The notes under the pieces were generated by a model. The model was not told the origin of the DNA. It saw only the letters and a list, made by a program, of their open reading frames with translations, and ran no database searches. From contig JAMKCF010000020.1 in the NCBI GenBank assembly GCA_023634235.1, forward strand, positions 1,054,001 through 1,118,000: DNA of 64,000 bases, written 5' to 3'. Source of the DNA: Pisaster brevispinus. Its lineage: Eukaryota; Echinodermata; Asteroidea; Forcipulatida; Asteriidae. Positions 35,610 to 47,300 of this stretch are shown here, in pieces (position 1 is the stretch's first letter; every line of letters begins with the position of its first letter). A program made the translations under genes and the position numbers.

Positions 35610-35940
35610 GTGTCGTGGCCGAGCGGATCAGAACACCAGACTCAAGATCTGGTGGTTAAATCATCAGGATGTGGGTTCCAATCCTGGTCGTGACACTTGT
35701 GGCCTTGAGCAAGACACTTAACCATAATTGCTTCTCTTCACCCAGGGGTTAAATGGGTACCTGTGAGGGCAGAGATGGTTTATGTGAATGATTAGCTTGG
35801 AGCGCGGTAAACTCGCAGCAACGGCTGTATACTCCCCAGGGAGCTGAGATGGTTTAAGGAATGAAATATATGGCCCAGTGACCAGGGGTAATAATGTCAG
35901 AAGCGCTTTGATACGGCATTTGGGCTATCTACAATGTATG
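35610..35940 (+). mobile_element. tRNA-Leu-derived SINE, plus-strand copy
   Basis: The head is a recognisable tRNA-Leu: box A 'tggccgagcgg', a perfect 5-bp anticodon stem (CCAGA/TCTGG) with anticodon CAA, and box B 'gggttccaatcc'. The body 'cttgagcaagacacttaacc', 'tgtatactccc' and 'agggagctgag' is shared with 27889-28160, and the tail is 'agcgctttgatac'. The wobble-rich acceptor stem and shared body show it is a SINE rather than a tRNA gene. Confidence 0.92.
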
Positions 35941-36394
35941 TCATGAATGACACCTTTAAAAGCACTACAGGGGAAAATGTTTTTTAATCTAGGGCAAAAA
36001 AAAACTAAAACCAGCAAAACGGTATCCGTTATTAGCGCTTGTGTATGAGCTCCCTGGCCGTAGTCAACATGCATGGAAAACACGGAAGTCATGGTTAGGC
36101 ATCATGTCATGTGAACACACAAAGTGTTGATGTATTCGTAGCCTTACGAAACCTCTATAACCTGTTATTGATATGTCAGTGAATCCCAGTACTATGCGTG
36201 GGTCTGACACCAAGACTTTGAGGTCAATGTCATTCAGATATGTCATTCATTCGATGCAGTAATCCCAAGACAAAGCGTCCATAGCGTGTCCATAGCGTAT
36301 CCATAGAAACAGGGAACATTTTTTCTACATTTGACATTTGACATGGCCGCAATTGTTGTAGATTTGATGCTTTTTTTGCCATCATTCACCACAT
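35941..36394. other. Non-coding, nothing recognised
   Basis: Contains a small tandem of 'ccatagcgt' near 36280-36305. No gene. Confidence 0.45.
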
Positions 36395-36650
36395 CACCAC
36401 ACACAGGAATCCATGCACTGACCTAAACAGAAAACCACATGTTTATGCAGAGCATCCACAGGGTCCAAGGTCCATCTATCAGCACACTGTGATTGGCTGT
36501 ACATAATATCCATATTCATGAAGAAAGCTTGGCTAGACTTCAACTCGTTACAGTCAAGTAAAAAATAGTTGCACAGTGTAATGAAGGCTGTGGATTTCTG
36601 TACTACACACAGCCTTGTATCAAGGCTGATAAAACATCGAGAATGAGAGG
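36395..36650 (+). repeat. Dispersed repeat family R, partial copy 3
   Basis: Matches the right half of copies at 15598-16110 and 20600-21175: 'gtgattggc', 'atattcatgaagaaagcttggctaga'-like wording, 'tctgtactacacacagc'. Confidence 0.7.
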
Positions 36651-37966
36651 GTATACAATCAGTAAATATTAAGCTTCCTGATGGGCCTTAAAACAATTGA
36701 AAAAGAAAGTTACTTTTTCAAGGTAATTTTAAAGAATTTGCGCGCTGCTCTTGCGGTTTGCACACAGTGTGGCTTCTCAGTGAAACAAATTGCATTCCCT
36801 ATTAAGTTTTCAATTTGCGCTCCCACTTTTTGAATCCTAGCTTAAACACTGGGTGTCAATGTTTCCTTGTGTTATACAGTGATGTGCATATTTTAGGTGA
36901 TGCAGCATTTACACACAATTTGACTTCCTAAATGTTGAGTGTAGCAGACAATAGCCGAGTGTAACGTTGGTGGAAGAGGTCAATACAGGGCAAAATGTGT
37001 GAATAGAAATAAAAATAATACACTTAAAACAAATTATACTAATAAGTTTCAAATGCATAAATATATTTAGTAAACAAGTTGATGAGCTTCTTATTTAAAA
37101 AAAAAGATCTTACAATAAGGAAATGGAAAAATGTTTTACAAGAAATCCAAAAGGAAATGCGTATTATCCTTAAATTGTTACTTTTATTTAGTTTGTTCAT
37201 CTCTATCTTCAAGTCATTCTTTTGTACAGTAAAAACATTTTGTGTTAAACAATCAATATTTTGTGTCTTGGTGCTTTTTTTTAGGGGGGTGAGACAGACA
37301 TAATCTTTTTAGCTAGTATTGAGCAAACTATAAAACCGAACTGTGAAAATTAAATCCAATGTGTTGGTCAAATAATTGTTTGTCTTTATTCTCAGCTTGA
37401 AGGTTAGTGTGAGATTCCAGCCTGCCATGACTTATACAGCCATGGCTGATTGGCTGAGTCACAGTAACCAAAGAGGGCTTTCCTTCAATTGTCTCAAATA
37501 AGACACGTAAATCCCAGTGCAAAATATGAGCATTTATTGTCTTTACTTCCATGTTCTCAACAACAACAAATTTGATGCAGGTGTTCTGAAAAAGTATACC
37601 ATGGGTGGAATAGGAACACATTTTGGAAAACCTGATCTAAACCGGTTATTGGGAAGCAACTTATAAGGATAACATGTTTCTTTGTACTTGAGAAGTGCCT
37701 TATCAATGTACTTTGTCTGACACTTCTTGTTTTCCATTCAGTCAGGCACCTGATCAAAACCTACTCATGAGTTTATTACCTTTGAAAAGTGCCTCTAGTC
37801 AAAGCATATATAGAATGATGTCAACCTTTTATAGATGGGAGCAATTTAAATCAGAAAAAAATCTAAAATAGAAACAGTTTTAGTGACATACAAGGAGGTC
37901 TGTAAATCTGAAATAAGAGATGTTAACTAAAATAAATGTCCACAGCACATCCAGACTATTCCTTAC
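36651..37966. other. Non-coding, nothing recognised
   Basis: AT-rich. Overlapping minus-strand frames at 37328-37757 have no domain and no splice support. Confidence 0.4.
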
Positions 37967-38074
37967 CTGTCATTGTGAGCTTCCTGTTTCTTGTCCATCT
38001 CCAACTCTCCTTGTAGTGTCTTTGGACCTTCACTGGTAGAGTCTTCAGCATCTGCCCTGGGAGTCTGAGACTGA
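37967..38074 (-). CDS. Probable acidic exon of the unidentified minus-strand gene
   Basis: The acceptor 'tacaatctcctag' precedes 38074 and AG|GTAAGG follows 37967. The 108 bases are open in one frame rich in Glu, Asp, Lys and Gln (ADAEDSTSEGPKDTLQGELE), typical of a disordered, charged linker. Exit phase is 2, which pairs with the entry of 30025-29932 to form a Ser codon. The inferred intron is about 7.9 kb and contains the minisatellite and several repeats. No upstream exon or start was found. Confidence 0.5.
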
Positions 38075-40271
38075 CTAGGAGATTGTATAAATGCAACAAT
38101 AGATGATTCAAGCATTTGTACACAATTTCAACTTTCAGTAAATTTAAAACATATTGTCTGCTTTCCTTGAGTATAACTGTACTAAGAAGACTCTCCCCAC
38201 AATAACTGAAATCTTTTATCAAAGCAGATGGTGCAGCAACCAGAAAGATGAGGATTTGACCCCTGGTTGCAAACTTCACATTTGTTCAATAGTTTCCTGC
38301 TCAATTCTCTTACTGAGACGTTTTTTTTTTAGAGAAAAAAGGTGTATTTTTCATTGTAAACCCTTATAAATACAAAAAAAGGAGCTTCATATTTTGCGAA
38401 ATATTATGCCATTGCCATCGAATTTGGCGCATACTACTGATGAACTACTGATGAAGCCCGCCCTCTTCAGTATGCTGATGGAAGTTGCTGCTCTAAATTA
38501 CCTCTACTGCAAGTACACTTTGACCTTATAACACAGACATGCTTTTTACAATAAATTGAAATAAGTCACATTCTCTATACGAGATTTGATATAGGTGGAA
38601 TATGCTGCACCATCGGTAGACCTTATCAAATTTGCATCGGAAAATATGTACTTTTCTTCTCATTTTTATAAAATAAAAGATGAGTTAACATAGTGAAGGA
38701 ATTTGAGACACCTTCTGACACTATCATAAATGGACAACTTGGACAATTGTAGTCCAGAATGACGTGTTTAGTGCCGTGTTAAAGCTAGCAAGAAATGGAG
38801 ACACGCAGGAGTTCCCAGTCCTAGTATAATTACAAGTCAACCAGAATGTCACCCAAAATGAAGTCCTGACCATTTCAGTTTGCGCAAAGTGCAAACAATA
38901 CAAAGTTGCATTATTTTGCAACCAGTATCACAATAATGTACCTTTCGGCGTAAAAGTAGAAAAATGGTTTTATGTTGAAAATAAGGTATACTATTGTTAA
39001 TGCTGATGACCTTATGGTCTGTGGTTATCATGAAACATTTTTATTCTTGTTTTATGATAGTTGGGTTGTTAAGGAAGGGTGGGTGGGGGAGGGGTTGTCA
39101 CCTGGGGGCGGAGCTAATACTCCAAACTGAAAAATAACCCTCGGCCTTTCTAAAGGTTGGGGTTTTTTTTGCCACATATTTTCTATTACTTTTTTAAATA
39201 TTTATGTTCAGTTTTTGTTAACGAGTGCACTGTAAGTCAAAACATTTATAAACCTAACTTTTAAAAAGTATATAATTTTTTATGTTTGTACTGTTTAAAC
39301 TTTTAAAAAATTTAATTAGTGTAACGCAGAGATTTATATGTTATATGGCAATATTATATTGGCAACACTCTGGTTAACTAGACTAGAAGAAACGTGATGT
39401 GAGCGGACTGGAGTGTAGAATGGTGGCAACAACTGAAGAAAAACACTTGAGACAATTGTCTGGATCTGGTCTTGGTTTATTTACAAGTTGACTTATAGCA
39501 GTACAATTGTTACAGAGGTGCTGGACCTATAAGCTCGTAGGTTTGAGATGCGAGTCTCTTGTATAGAGAAAGTTGAAGGAGTAGTAGAGGCCCAGAGTGA
39601 ATGTTGGGCAGAGGTTATATAGGATTTTGGTGGTGGGGGAACTCTTAATTTAGAAATGATGTCACACAGAAATAACATAAGATTGGTGACATCATTACCT
39701 AGAAGTGAGATTATGTAATGGTCAACAGGGGGTGGGGGTGGGTGCATGGTGGGTGGTACTGGTCAGTACTGGGAGACCTGGATGTCATAGCCCAGGAATG
39801 TGAGTGGTGGCTTTACTGGAAATGGGCTGACAGAGGATATGGGCCACCTGTAGAGGTGTTAACAACTATTTGGGAATTCTAGAGATAACAGTGGGAAATC
39901 ATCCTTACATTAGTAAATATGTACAATTTAATTTTTCTTAAGAATGTTTATTTCTTAAAACGCACAGAATTTTATTTGGATTTGCACCATTCCAACAAAG
40001 CCTTTTTCAATTCCCTTTTCGTGTTTGAATGCAAGAGTTGCAGTATTTTGAAACTCAGAAATAGTGCAATTTGTCAACTTTGCATTATACTGCTACTCAT
40101 TGTTGCAAAATTTTGCAACGTTGGATTATTTGCAGGACTGAGTGTTGCATCAACAACATGAAGAGAAACATTTACAGACACAAACAGGTTATCCTTCCAT
40201 ATTTAAAATGGCATTACTCCGCTGTGCTATGAAGCTGATATAAGCATCAATGACATGAATGAGAACCTGTC
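38075..40271. other. Non-coding with G-rich tracts
   Basis: AT-rich except for G-rich stretches at 39077-39094 and 39728-39756. Small frames on either strand have no domain. Confidence 0.45.
39077..39094 (+). other. G-quadruplex-forming motif
   Basis: GGGTGGGTGGGGGAGGGG has four G-runs separated by single bases, the canonical pattern for a stable G-quadruplex. Function unknown. Confidence 0.7.
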
Positions 40272-43186
40272 TTAAAGGTGCATTACAGGATTGGTTTTTG
40301 CTAACAAAACAGTTGCTGGCAGTGTAAGCACTTTATGTAATCCACCATATACATAAACTGACAAACCTGTAGAAGTTTGAGATCGATCGGCCATCTGGGT
40401 CACGAGAAAATAGTAAAAAACCGATTACACTTTTGCATGAAATCATGTGAATATCCAAGCATGGTCCGGGCTTGCAAATTTCCCTGGAAAGATTTTTGAA
40501 TATCGCCCTCATGCGTTTCAGCACGGACGGACAGCCGTTGATACCCTCGTTCCTAATCGGGCTTTGGATGGAGGTGGCTGTTTGCGGTTGTTATTGAAAG
40601 GCCACCGAAGGGTCATCCGCATAAATAATGAGGCTCTCTTTCATACGCGTACGGCACGTGTGTGGGCATGATTGTGTGTTGCAAACAGCATGGAGGTATA
40701 TTTGGCTACCTCCGAGCTGCGTGCAATCAGGATGTTCATATGAATTTGTCGTGGCAAACTTGTTGAATACATTCGCTAGTTCGCGCGCGCCTTCATTACG
40801 TCCCCGTGTATAAATTACCTGGAAAAGTTTGGTGGATAAATGCAATCATATCTCTGGAACCCTTTATCGTACAAACTAGTCCAAAACGGTAAAATAATCC
40901 TGAATATCTACTCCTTTATCATGTCATATTTATTTTACATTCAGAAAACATTTTGCCACGTCATTTTGAGGGTTTTACGTCCAGTCTTGGTCAAATTTGA
41001 GAAATTCCTAAAGTCTACCTGATTTCTGCAACCCGACGGCCGATTGCTTAGTCCAAAACGGATTTGGGAAGTGTACATCCTGACCAACACACTGCTCTAA
41101 CAAATTTTGTGATTGGACAAGTTTTTCCAACGTCATTTTTTAGTTGAAATTCAGACCAATGAAAAGTTATTTCACAGCTTCAAAACAGCCGTTGCTAAAA
41201 TGTCCGTGTCAAAACTTCCGTGGTGTCAACTCTAAAACTCCAACGCATTTTTCTAAAATGGTAAATTCATGCACTAATCGGAAGGTTTAACTGGACAAAG
41301 TTATTTGAACAGAATCAATAACGTATACCCTTTCTTCTTGTAAACATTTTGTTCTAAGATAGTGTCACACATTTAAAAAATAGCAAGACACATTTTGCTT
41401 CTCTTGAAAATTTGTCACTTGCTGCGTGAATGTTTTTTGTGTGTGGCGATGACATAGACGGTACCACCAATAGTACAGGGTGGAATTTTTTGAGTACCAT
41501 TATTTAGCCACAGCGATGCTCTTGTGTTGTGTTTAAATATTTTGGAAAGTTAATTAAAATTTCACAAGTGATTTATTTTCAATAAAAAAACAGTAACACG
41601 TCGCATTTTCCTTTCTGCATCGAATTGTTTGCATCAATAACATGAGCGTTTTAAGTTACACGAAATTAAAACACCCCTGTCCGCACAATGGTATCTATCA
41701 CAAATGTGTGTACGCTGTATGGAATGAGTTATTTACGTGGGAAAAATAAGTTTACATTTTTGTACAATACATCCGGCCGAACACACACTACGTGCAGCGG
41801 TTCAACCGTGGGAAAATACGCCAGTCTCATAAAAATAATTATTCCTTGTAAATGAAGGAAATTCATCCTTTGTGATTGTACTGTCAATGAACTGGAAAGC
41901 GGTTCTATGTTTTTAAGAGTTGCGCTTTTTGTTAGATAATTAATAACATGAATAAATTAAAATATCACTGTCAAGTTTATTTCCTTGTACATTTTGTGTC
42001 GTTCACTCACGATAAAACGAGAGGGTCATTTACATAAACCTGACCACTTTCGAATCAACCGGCCATAGACTGAAGTAAATGCTGCTTTAGTCTGTGACTG
42101 GCCCAAAACCGTGACTTTATTTTGTTACCCTCTCCATAAAGGGAGTTCTACCTCCATGCCCTCTCAATCATGAGCTCCTCAACTTATACAAATGAAATTA
42201 AAATTAGTCGAGTGTCCGTGGAACTATAGCCTAGTACATATTTTGCTCTGTGAAAAGTACATGGATTATGTGCTGCTTCTTGTTGTTGTGCTCGACGTAT
42301 GTGCATGTACAGTAGGTACGTGTGCGTCTAGCAGAAACGTGGCCAACTCTGCATGCGACATTTCAATTCAGTTGAAGTACAACGCCATCTCTGCATAATG
42401 GATACTGGTATTTTCATCGACGTGGATAACAGAGATAGCGTCTTTCTGTGTTCTCTGTTGTACTTTTATCTTTTTCTTGGCACTTTCAGACTGTTTAGGA
42501 CGCCCTGTTTTAAAAAAAATAGATCTTCCATTTTTGCTGATGGTCGATCTGTCCGGTTGTCCAGATCCAGACCCGTAACGGGTGCACTGTGTAGAGATCA
42601 GTGGGCCGAGCGTCGTGTGTGCAGAACTTCTGGCCGGGGATGTGTGTGTGTGACCGCGTTTAAGGTTTAAGTTACTCTAGTTCCCTGACCAAATATTCTA
42701 TGACGTCTCTTAATGTAAATATAAGTCGGAGATGTTTGGGTCTGGGAGCCAGACTACGTTTAAGTACACAACCTCGTATTCTTGGCTCATCTCCACGGCG
42801 GGTTAATTTGGTGGCTTAAAGCGAGTTCAACCATACCAGATTGGCGCGGCGAGATCGATCATATTTCAGAACGACGTTTGCTGCGAACCTAGAAACCGAC
42901 CGTTCGCGAATTATTTGCGTGTGCCGAATTGAGAGAAAAAATAACCATTATTGGTCGTGTGAGGGCAGTATCTACGAAATCGATTCAAAAAATGAATAAA
43001 ACGCTCACTGAGCGATAAACTCCAAACGGGAAATTAGTTTTATTTATTTCTCATCAAATATGACATTTCAGACAGAAATATTTCAAGGGATGTTTTCTAC
43101 CGTCATCATCATTAGACCGTGTAAGTTTTATGTAAATCTGTGATCTTGACGATTTTTTTCTTACCAATCCTGTAATGCTCCTTTAA
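40272..43186. mobile_element. DNA element with TTAAAGG inverted ends, about 2.9 kb
   Basis: The left end starts TTAAAGGTGCATTACAGGAT and the right end is the reverse complement of TTAAAGGAGCATTACAGGAT; 22 of 23 terminal bases match. The first seven bases are the same as in the element at 13768-15286. If TTAA is a target duplication, the ends would be AGG/CCT, which is not the usual piggyBac end. No transposase frame of useful length is present, so it is non-autonomous or decayed. The calculation treats everything between as one insertion, which is not proven. Confidence 0.6.
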
Positions 43187-43726
43187 TTAAAACAAGTTAT
43201 CCATTGATACAAAATTTGTAGAGGTTTGATGAAAAAATGCAAATACCGCCGATCTCTGGCATGGGTCTATTCGATAAGTAAGTCTTGAGATCAAGAACGT
43301 GACGGATTGAACTTTGACAGGGCAAAAGAATAGAATTGATATGGTGCTGGGGCCGAGAATACAATGTGGATTAGCCATATGTACATGTATGGGGCAAACA
43401 TTCAACCAGCACTGCAGGCCAGGGCTATGGAAGGACGGTGGGCGCACAGCAGAGGTCGAGAAATAATGTGCCCAGAAACCCAACAAAAGCTAAGTGGCAA
43501 TGTGAGGCAATGAACAAAATTTGGCGTACGAAAAAAACAAAATGTACATGTACATACCATGTCAACACATATAAAGTGTCGCTGTTGTCGCCGTAAAATT
43601 GTCAGTCTCTGACGCGCTGTGTGTTCGTCGTAACTTATGTAACGGTAAACAATCGTGACAGTGGGGTTTCATATCCGATGTAGCCTTGTCCACAGTCTAG
43701 CCGGAAGAGGGCGGCAGAGTAAAATT
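43187..43726. other. Non-coding, nothing recognised
   Basis: AT-rich spacer with no supported feature. Confidence 0.45.
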
Positions 43727-43880
43727 TAAGGGCGCACCACACTAAATAAGCCAAAATCCATGCGCCAAGCTAATTATCATAATTTGTATACCCACAGAAT
43801 CTTTTTATTTAATAGCTTCTTGGGGTCGTGCAATTAATAGAATGTGTATTGGTAAGAATCTATCACAACCTTGGGGTTGT
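43727..43880 (+). mobile_element. MITE with GGGTGCACCC-type ends, diverged partial copy 3
   Basis: 'agggcgcaccacactaaataag' type start resembles copies at 9555 and 17457; similarity fades within about 100-150 bases. Confidence 0.4.
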
Positions 43881-44059
43881 GTGTTTCATCTTTTGGGAAT
43901 ATTTGAAAAAATTCACTTAAAAGGTGGTGCTATTTGGCTTTAGAATTGGAGGAATGCCTGAAGAATACTGGTAGCGAGTCGGTTCTAAAGCAGATTTTCT
44001 TGGGGGGGGGGGTTCTAGGGTATAAAAAAAAATTGAAAACAGCTCACCTACAAGCAGGT

Positions 44060-44306
44060 TCAAATCACACACATCACAACATCGGATTTGCACAACTTTT
44101 CCACCACTGGAAAGCAACATTTGAGGGCTCTCACCTCGTTGTACATCCGTGTCTCTGACGATTTCCTAAGCGGGGCGAGCGGCCCCAAAATAGGGCTACG
44201 ACCACCGGCAAATTAGCCCATGCGCCGGGGCCGAACAACAGCAACGGCAAGACATGTCCATCCGAAGAATGATTTGAAACAACACCTGTGCTAAGCTTGG
44301 AAATAA
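44060..44306 (+). repeat. Diverged and deleted satellite monomer at the array edge
   Basis: 'caaatcacacaca', 'ggatttgcacaactt' and 'caccactggaaagc' align with the satellite's 'caaatcacccaca', 'ggattttcacaagtt' and 'caccattagaaagc'. Then 'tgtgctaagcttggaaataa' (44285-44304) matches the unit start and jumps directly to the unit's position 289 at 44307. This is an old monomer plus a deletion derivative. Confidence 0.7.
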
Positions 44307-47300
44307 CCCGTCTCAAGGGCTCTCTCTTCCGTGAGTTTCGTTGAGGTCACCATTTTGTAGGCGAGGCCAGCGTCCTGGAAGTAGGGCTGCCCGAAACTCC
44401 ACTGTATCACATGCCTACGTCATCGCCAGTGAGAAAAAGCCGGCACAAAAAGGTCCGAAATAAATTCTGTGCTAGGCTTGGAAATAACTCATGAACTAGA
44501 AATGCTAGAGAGACAAAATTTGTACCTGACTCTGCCCTGGATATCCCTGCTTCCGAAAATCAAACTTGTAGGGTCGCGGAGGGCAAGCTTCATACCGGAA
44601 ATGACCAGCAGGTGGGGCTACTCCGAACGCTCCTCAAAAGCATCCCTAACGGGATTTTTGTGCACAGAGCTGTCAAAGAAACAAAGACAGAGTAAGGACG
44701 GTCAAATCACCCACAGAATAATACTGGATTTTCACAAGTTGTACACCATTAGAAAGCCCGTCTCAAGGGCTCTCTCTTCCGTGAGTTTCGTTGAGGTCAC
44801 CATTTTGTAGGCGAGGCCAGCGTCCTGGAAGTAGGGCTGCCCGAAACTCCACTGTATCACATGCCTACGTCATCGCCAGTGAGAAAAAGCCGGCACAAAA
44901 AGGTCCGAAATAAATTCTGTGCTAGGCTTGGAAATAACTCATGAACTAGAAATGCTAGAGAGACAAAATTTGTACCTGACTCTGCCCTGGATATCCCTGC
45001 TTCCGAAAATCAAACTTGTAGGGTCGCGGAGGGCAAGCTTCATACCGGAAATGACCAGCAGGTGGGGCTACTCCGAACGCTCCTCAAAAGCATCCCTAAC
45101 GGGATTTTTGTGCACAGAGCTGTCAAAGAAACAAAGACAGAGTAAGGACGGTCAAATCACCCACAGAATCATACTGGATTTTCACAAGTTGTACACCATT
45201 AGAAAGCCCGTCTCAAGGGCTCTCTCTTCCGTGAGTTTCGTTGAGGTCACCATTTTGTAGGCGAGGCCAGCGTCCTGGAAGTAGGGCTGCCCGAAACTCC
45301 ACTGTATCACATGCCTACGTCATCGCCAGTGAGAAAAAGCCGGCACAAAAAGGTCCGAAATAAATTCTGTGCTAGGCTTGGAAATAACTCATGAACTAGA
45401 AATGCTAGAGAGACAAAATTTGTACCTGACTCTGCCCTGGATATCCCTGCTTCCGAAAATCAAACTTGTAGGGTCGCGGAGGGCAAGCTTCATACCGGAA
45501 ATGACCAGCAGGTGGGGCTACTCCGAACGCTCCTCAAAAGCATCCCTAACGGGATTTTTGTGCACAGAGCTGTCAAAGAAACAAAGACAGAGTAAGGACG
45601 GTCAAATCACCCACAGAATCATACTGGATTTTCACAAGTTGTACACCATTAGAAAGCCCGTCTCAAGGGCTCTCTCTTCCGTGAGTTTCGTTGAGGTCAC
45701 CATTTTGTAGGCGAGGCCAGCGTCCTGGAAGTAGGGCTGCCCGAAACTCCACTGTATCACATGCCTACGTCATCGCCAGTGAGAAAAAGCCGGCACAAAA
45801 AGGTCCGAAATAAATTCTGTGCTAGGCTTGGAAATAACTCATGAACTAGAAATGCTAGAGAGACAAAATTTGTACCTGACTCTGCCCTGGATATCCCTGC
45901 TTCCGAAAATCAAACTTGTAGGGTCGCGGAGGGCAAGCTTCATACCGGAAATGACCAGCAGGTGGGGCTACTCCGAACGCTCCTCAAAAGCATCCCTAAC
46001 GGGATTTTTGTGCACAGAGCTGTCAAAGAAACAAAGACAGAGTAAGGACGGTCAAATCACCCACAGAATAATACTGGATTTTCACAAGTTGTACACCATT
46101 AGAAAGCCCGTCTCAAGGGCTCTCTCTTCCGTGAGTTTCGTTGAGGTCACCATTTTGTAGGCGAGGCCAGCGTCCTGGAAGTAGGGCTGCCCGAAACTCC
46201 ACTGTATCACATGCCTACGTCATCGCCAGTGAGAAAAAGCCGGCACAAAAAGGTCCGAAATAAATTCTGTGCTAGGCTTGGAAATAACTCATGAACTAGA
46301 AATGCTAGAGAGACAAAATTTCTACCTGACTCTGCCCTGGATATCCCTGCTTCCGAAAATCAAACTTGTAGGGTCGCGGAGGGCAAGCTTCATACCGGAA
46401 ATGACCAGCAGGTGGGGCTACTCCGAACGCTCCTCAAAAGCATCCCTAACGGGATTTTTGTGCACAGAGCTGTCAAAGAAACAAAGACAGAGTAAGGACG
46501 GTCAAATCACCCACAGAATCATACTGGATTTTCACAAGTTGTACACCATTAGAAAGCCCGTCTCAAGGGCTCTCTCTTCCGTGAGTTTCGTTGAGGTCAC
46601 CATTTTGTAGGCGAGGCCAGCGTCCTGGAAGTAGGGCTGCCCGAAACTCCACTGTATCACATGCCTACGTCATCGCCAGTGAGAAAAAGCCGGCACAAAA
46701 AGGTCCGAAATAAATTCTGTGCTAGGCTTGGAAATAACTCATGAACTAGAAATGCTAGAGAGACAAAATTTCTACCTGACTCTGCCCTGGATATCCCTGC
46801 TTCCGAAAATCAAACTTGTAGGGTCGCGGAGGGCAAGCTTCATACCGGAAATGACCAGCAGGTGGGGCTACTCCGAACGCTCCTCAAAAGCATCCCTAAC
46901 GGGATTTTTGTGCACAGAGCTGTCAAAGAAACAAAGACAGAGTAAGGACGGTCAAATCACCCACAGAATAATACTGGATTTTCACAAGTTGTACACCATT
47001 AGAAAGCCCGTCTCAAGGGCTCTCTCTTCCGTGAGTTTCGTTGAGGTCACCATTTTGTAGGCGAGGCCAGCGTCCTGGAAGTAGGGCTGCCCGAAACTCC
47101 ACTGTATCACATGCCTACGTCATCGCCAGTGAGAAAAAGCCGGCACAAAAAGGTCCGAAATAAATTCTGTGCTAGGCTTGGAAATAACTCATGAACTAGA
47201 AATGCTAGAGAGACAAAATTTGTACCTGACTCTGCCCTGGATATCCCTGCTTCCGAAAATCAAACTTGTAGGGTCGCGGAGGGCAAGCTTCATACCGGAA

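Noticed and set aside
35610..35695. Functional tRNA-Leu (CAA) gene
   Set aside because: The acceptor stem depends on wobble pairs, and the downstream body is shared with another copy at 27889-28160, so it is a SINE head.
42353..42670. 105-codon protein on the plus strand
   Set aside because: Low-information sequence rich in Arg, Ser and Cys within a mobile element, with no recognised domain.
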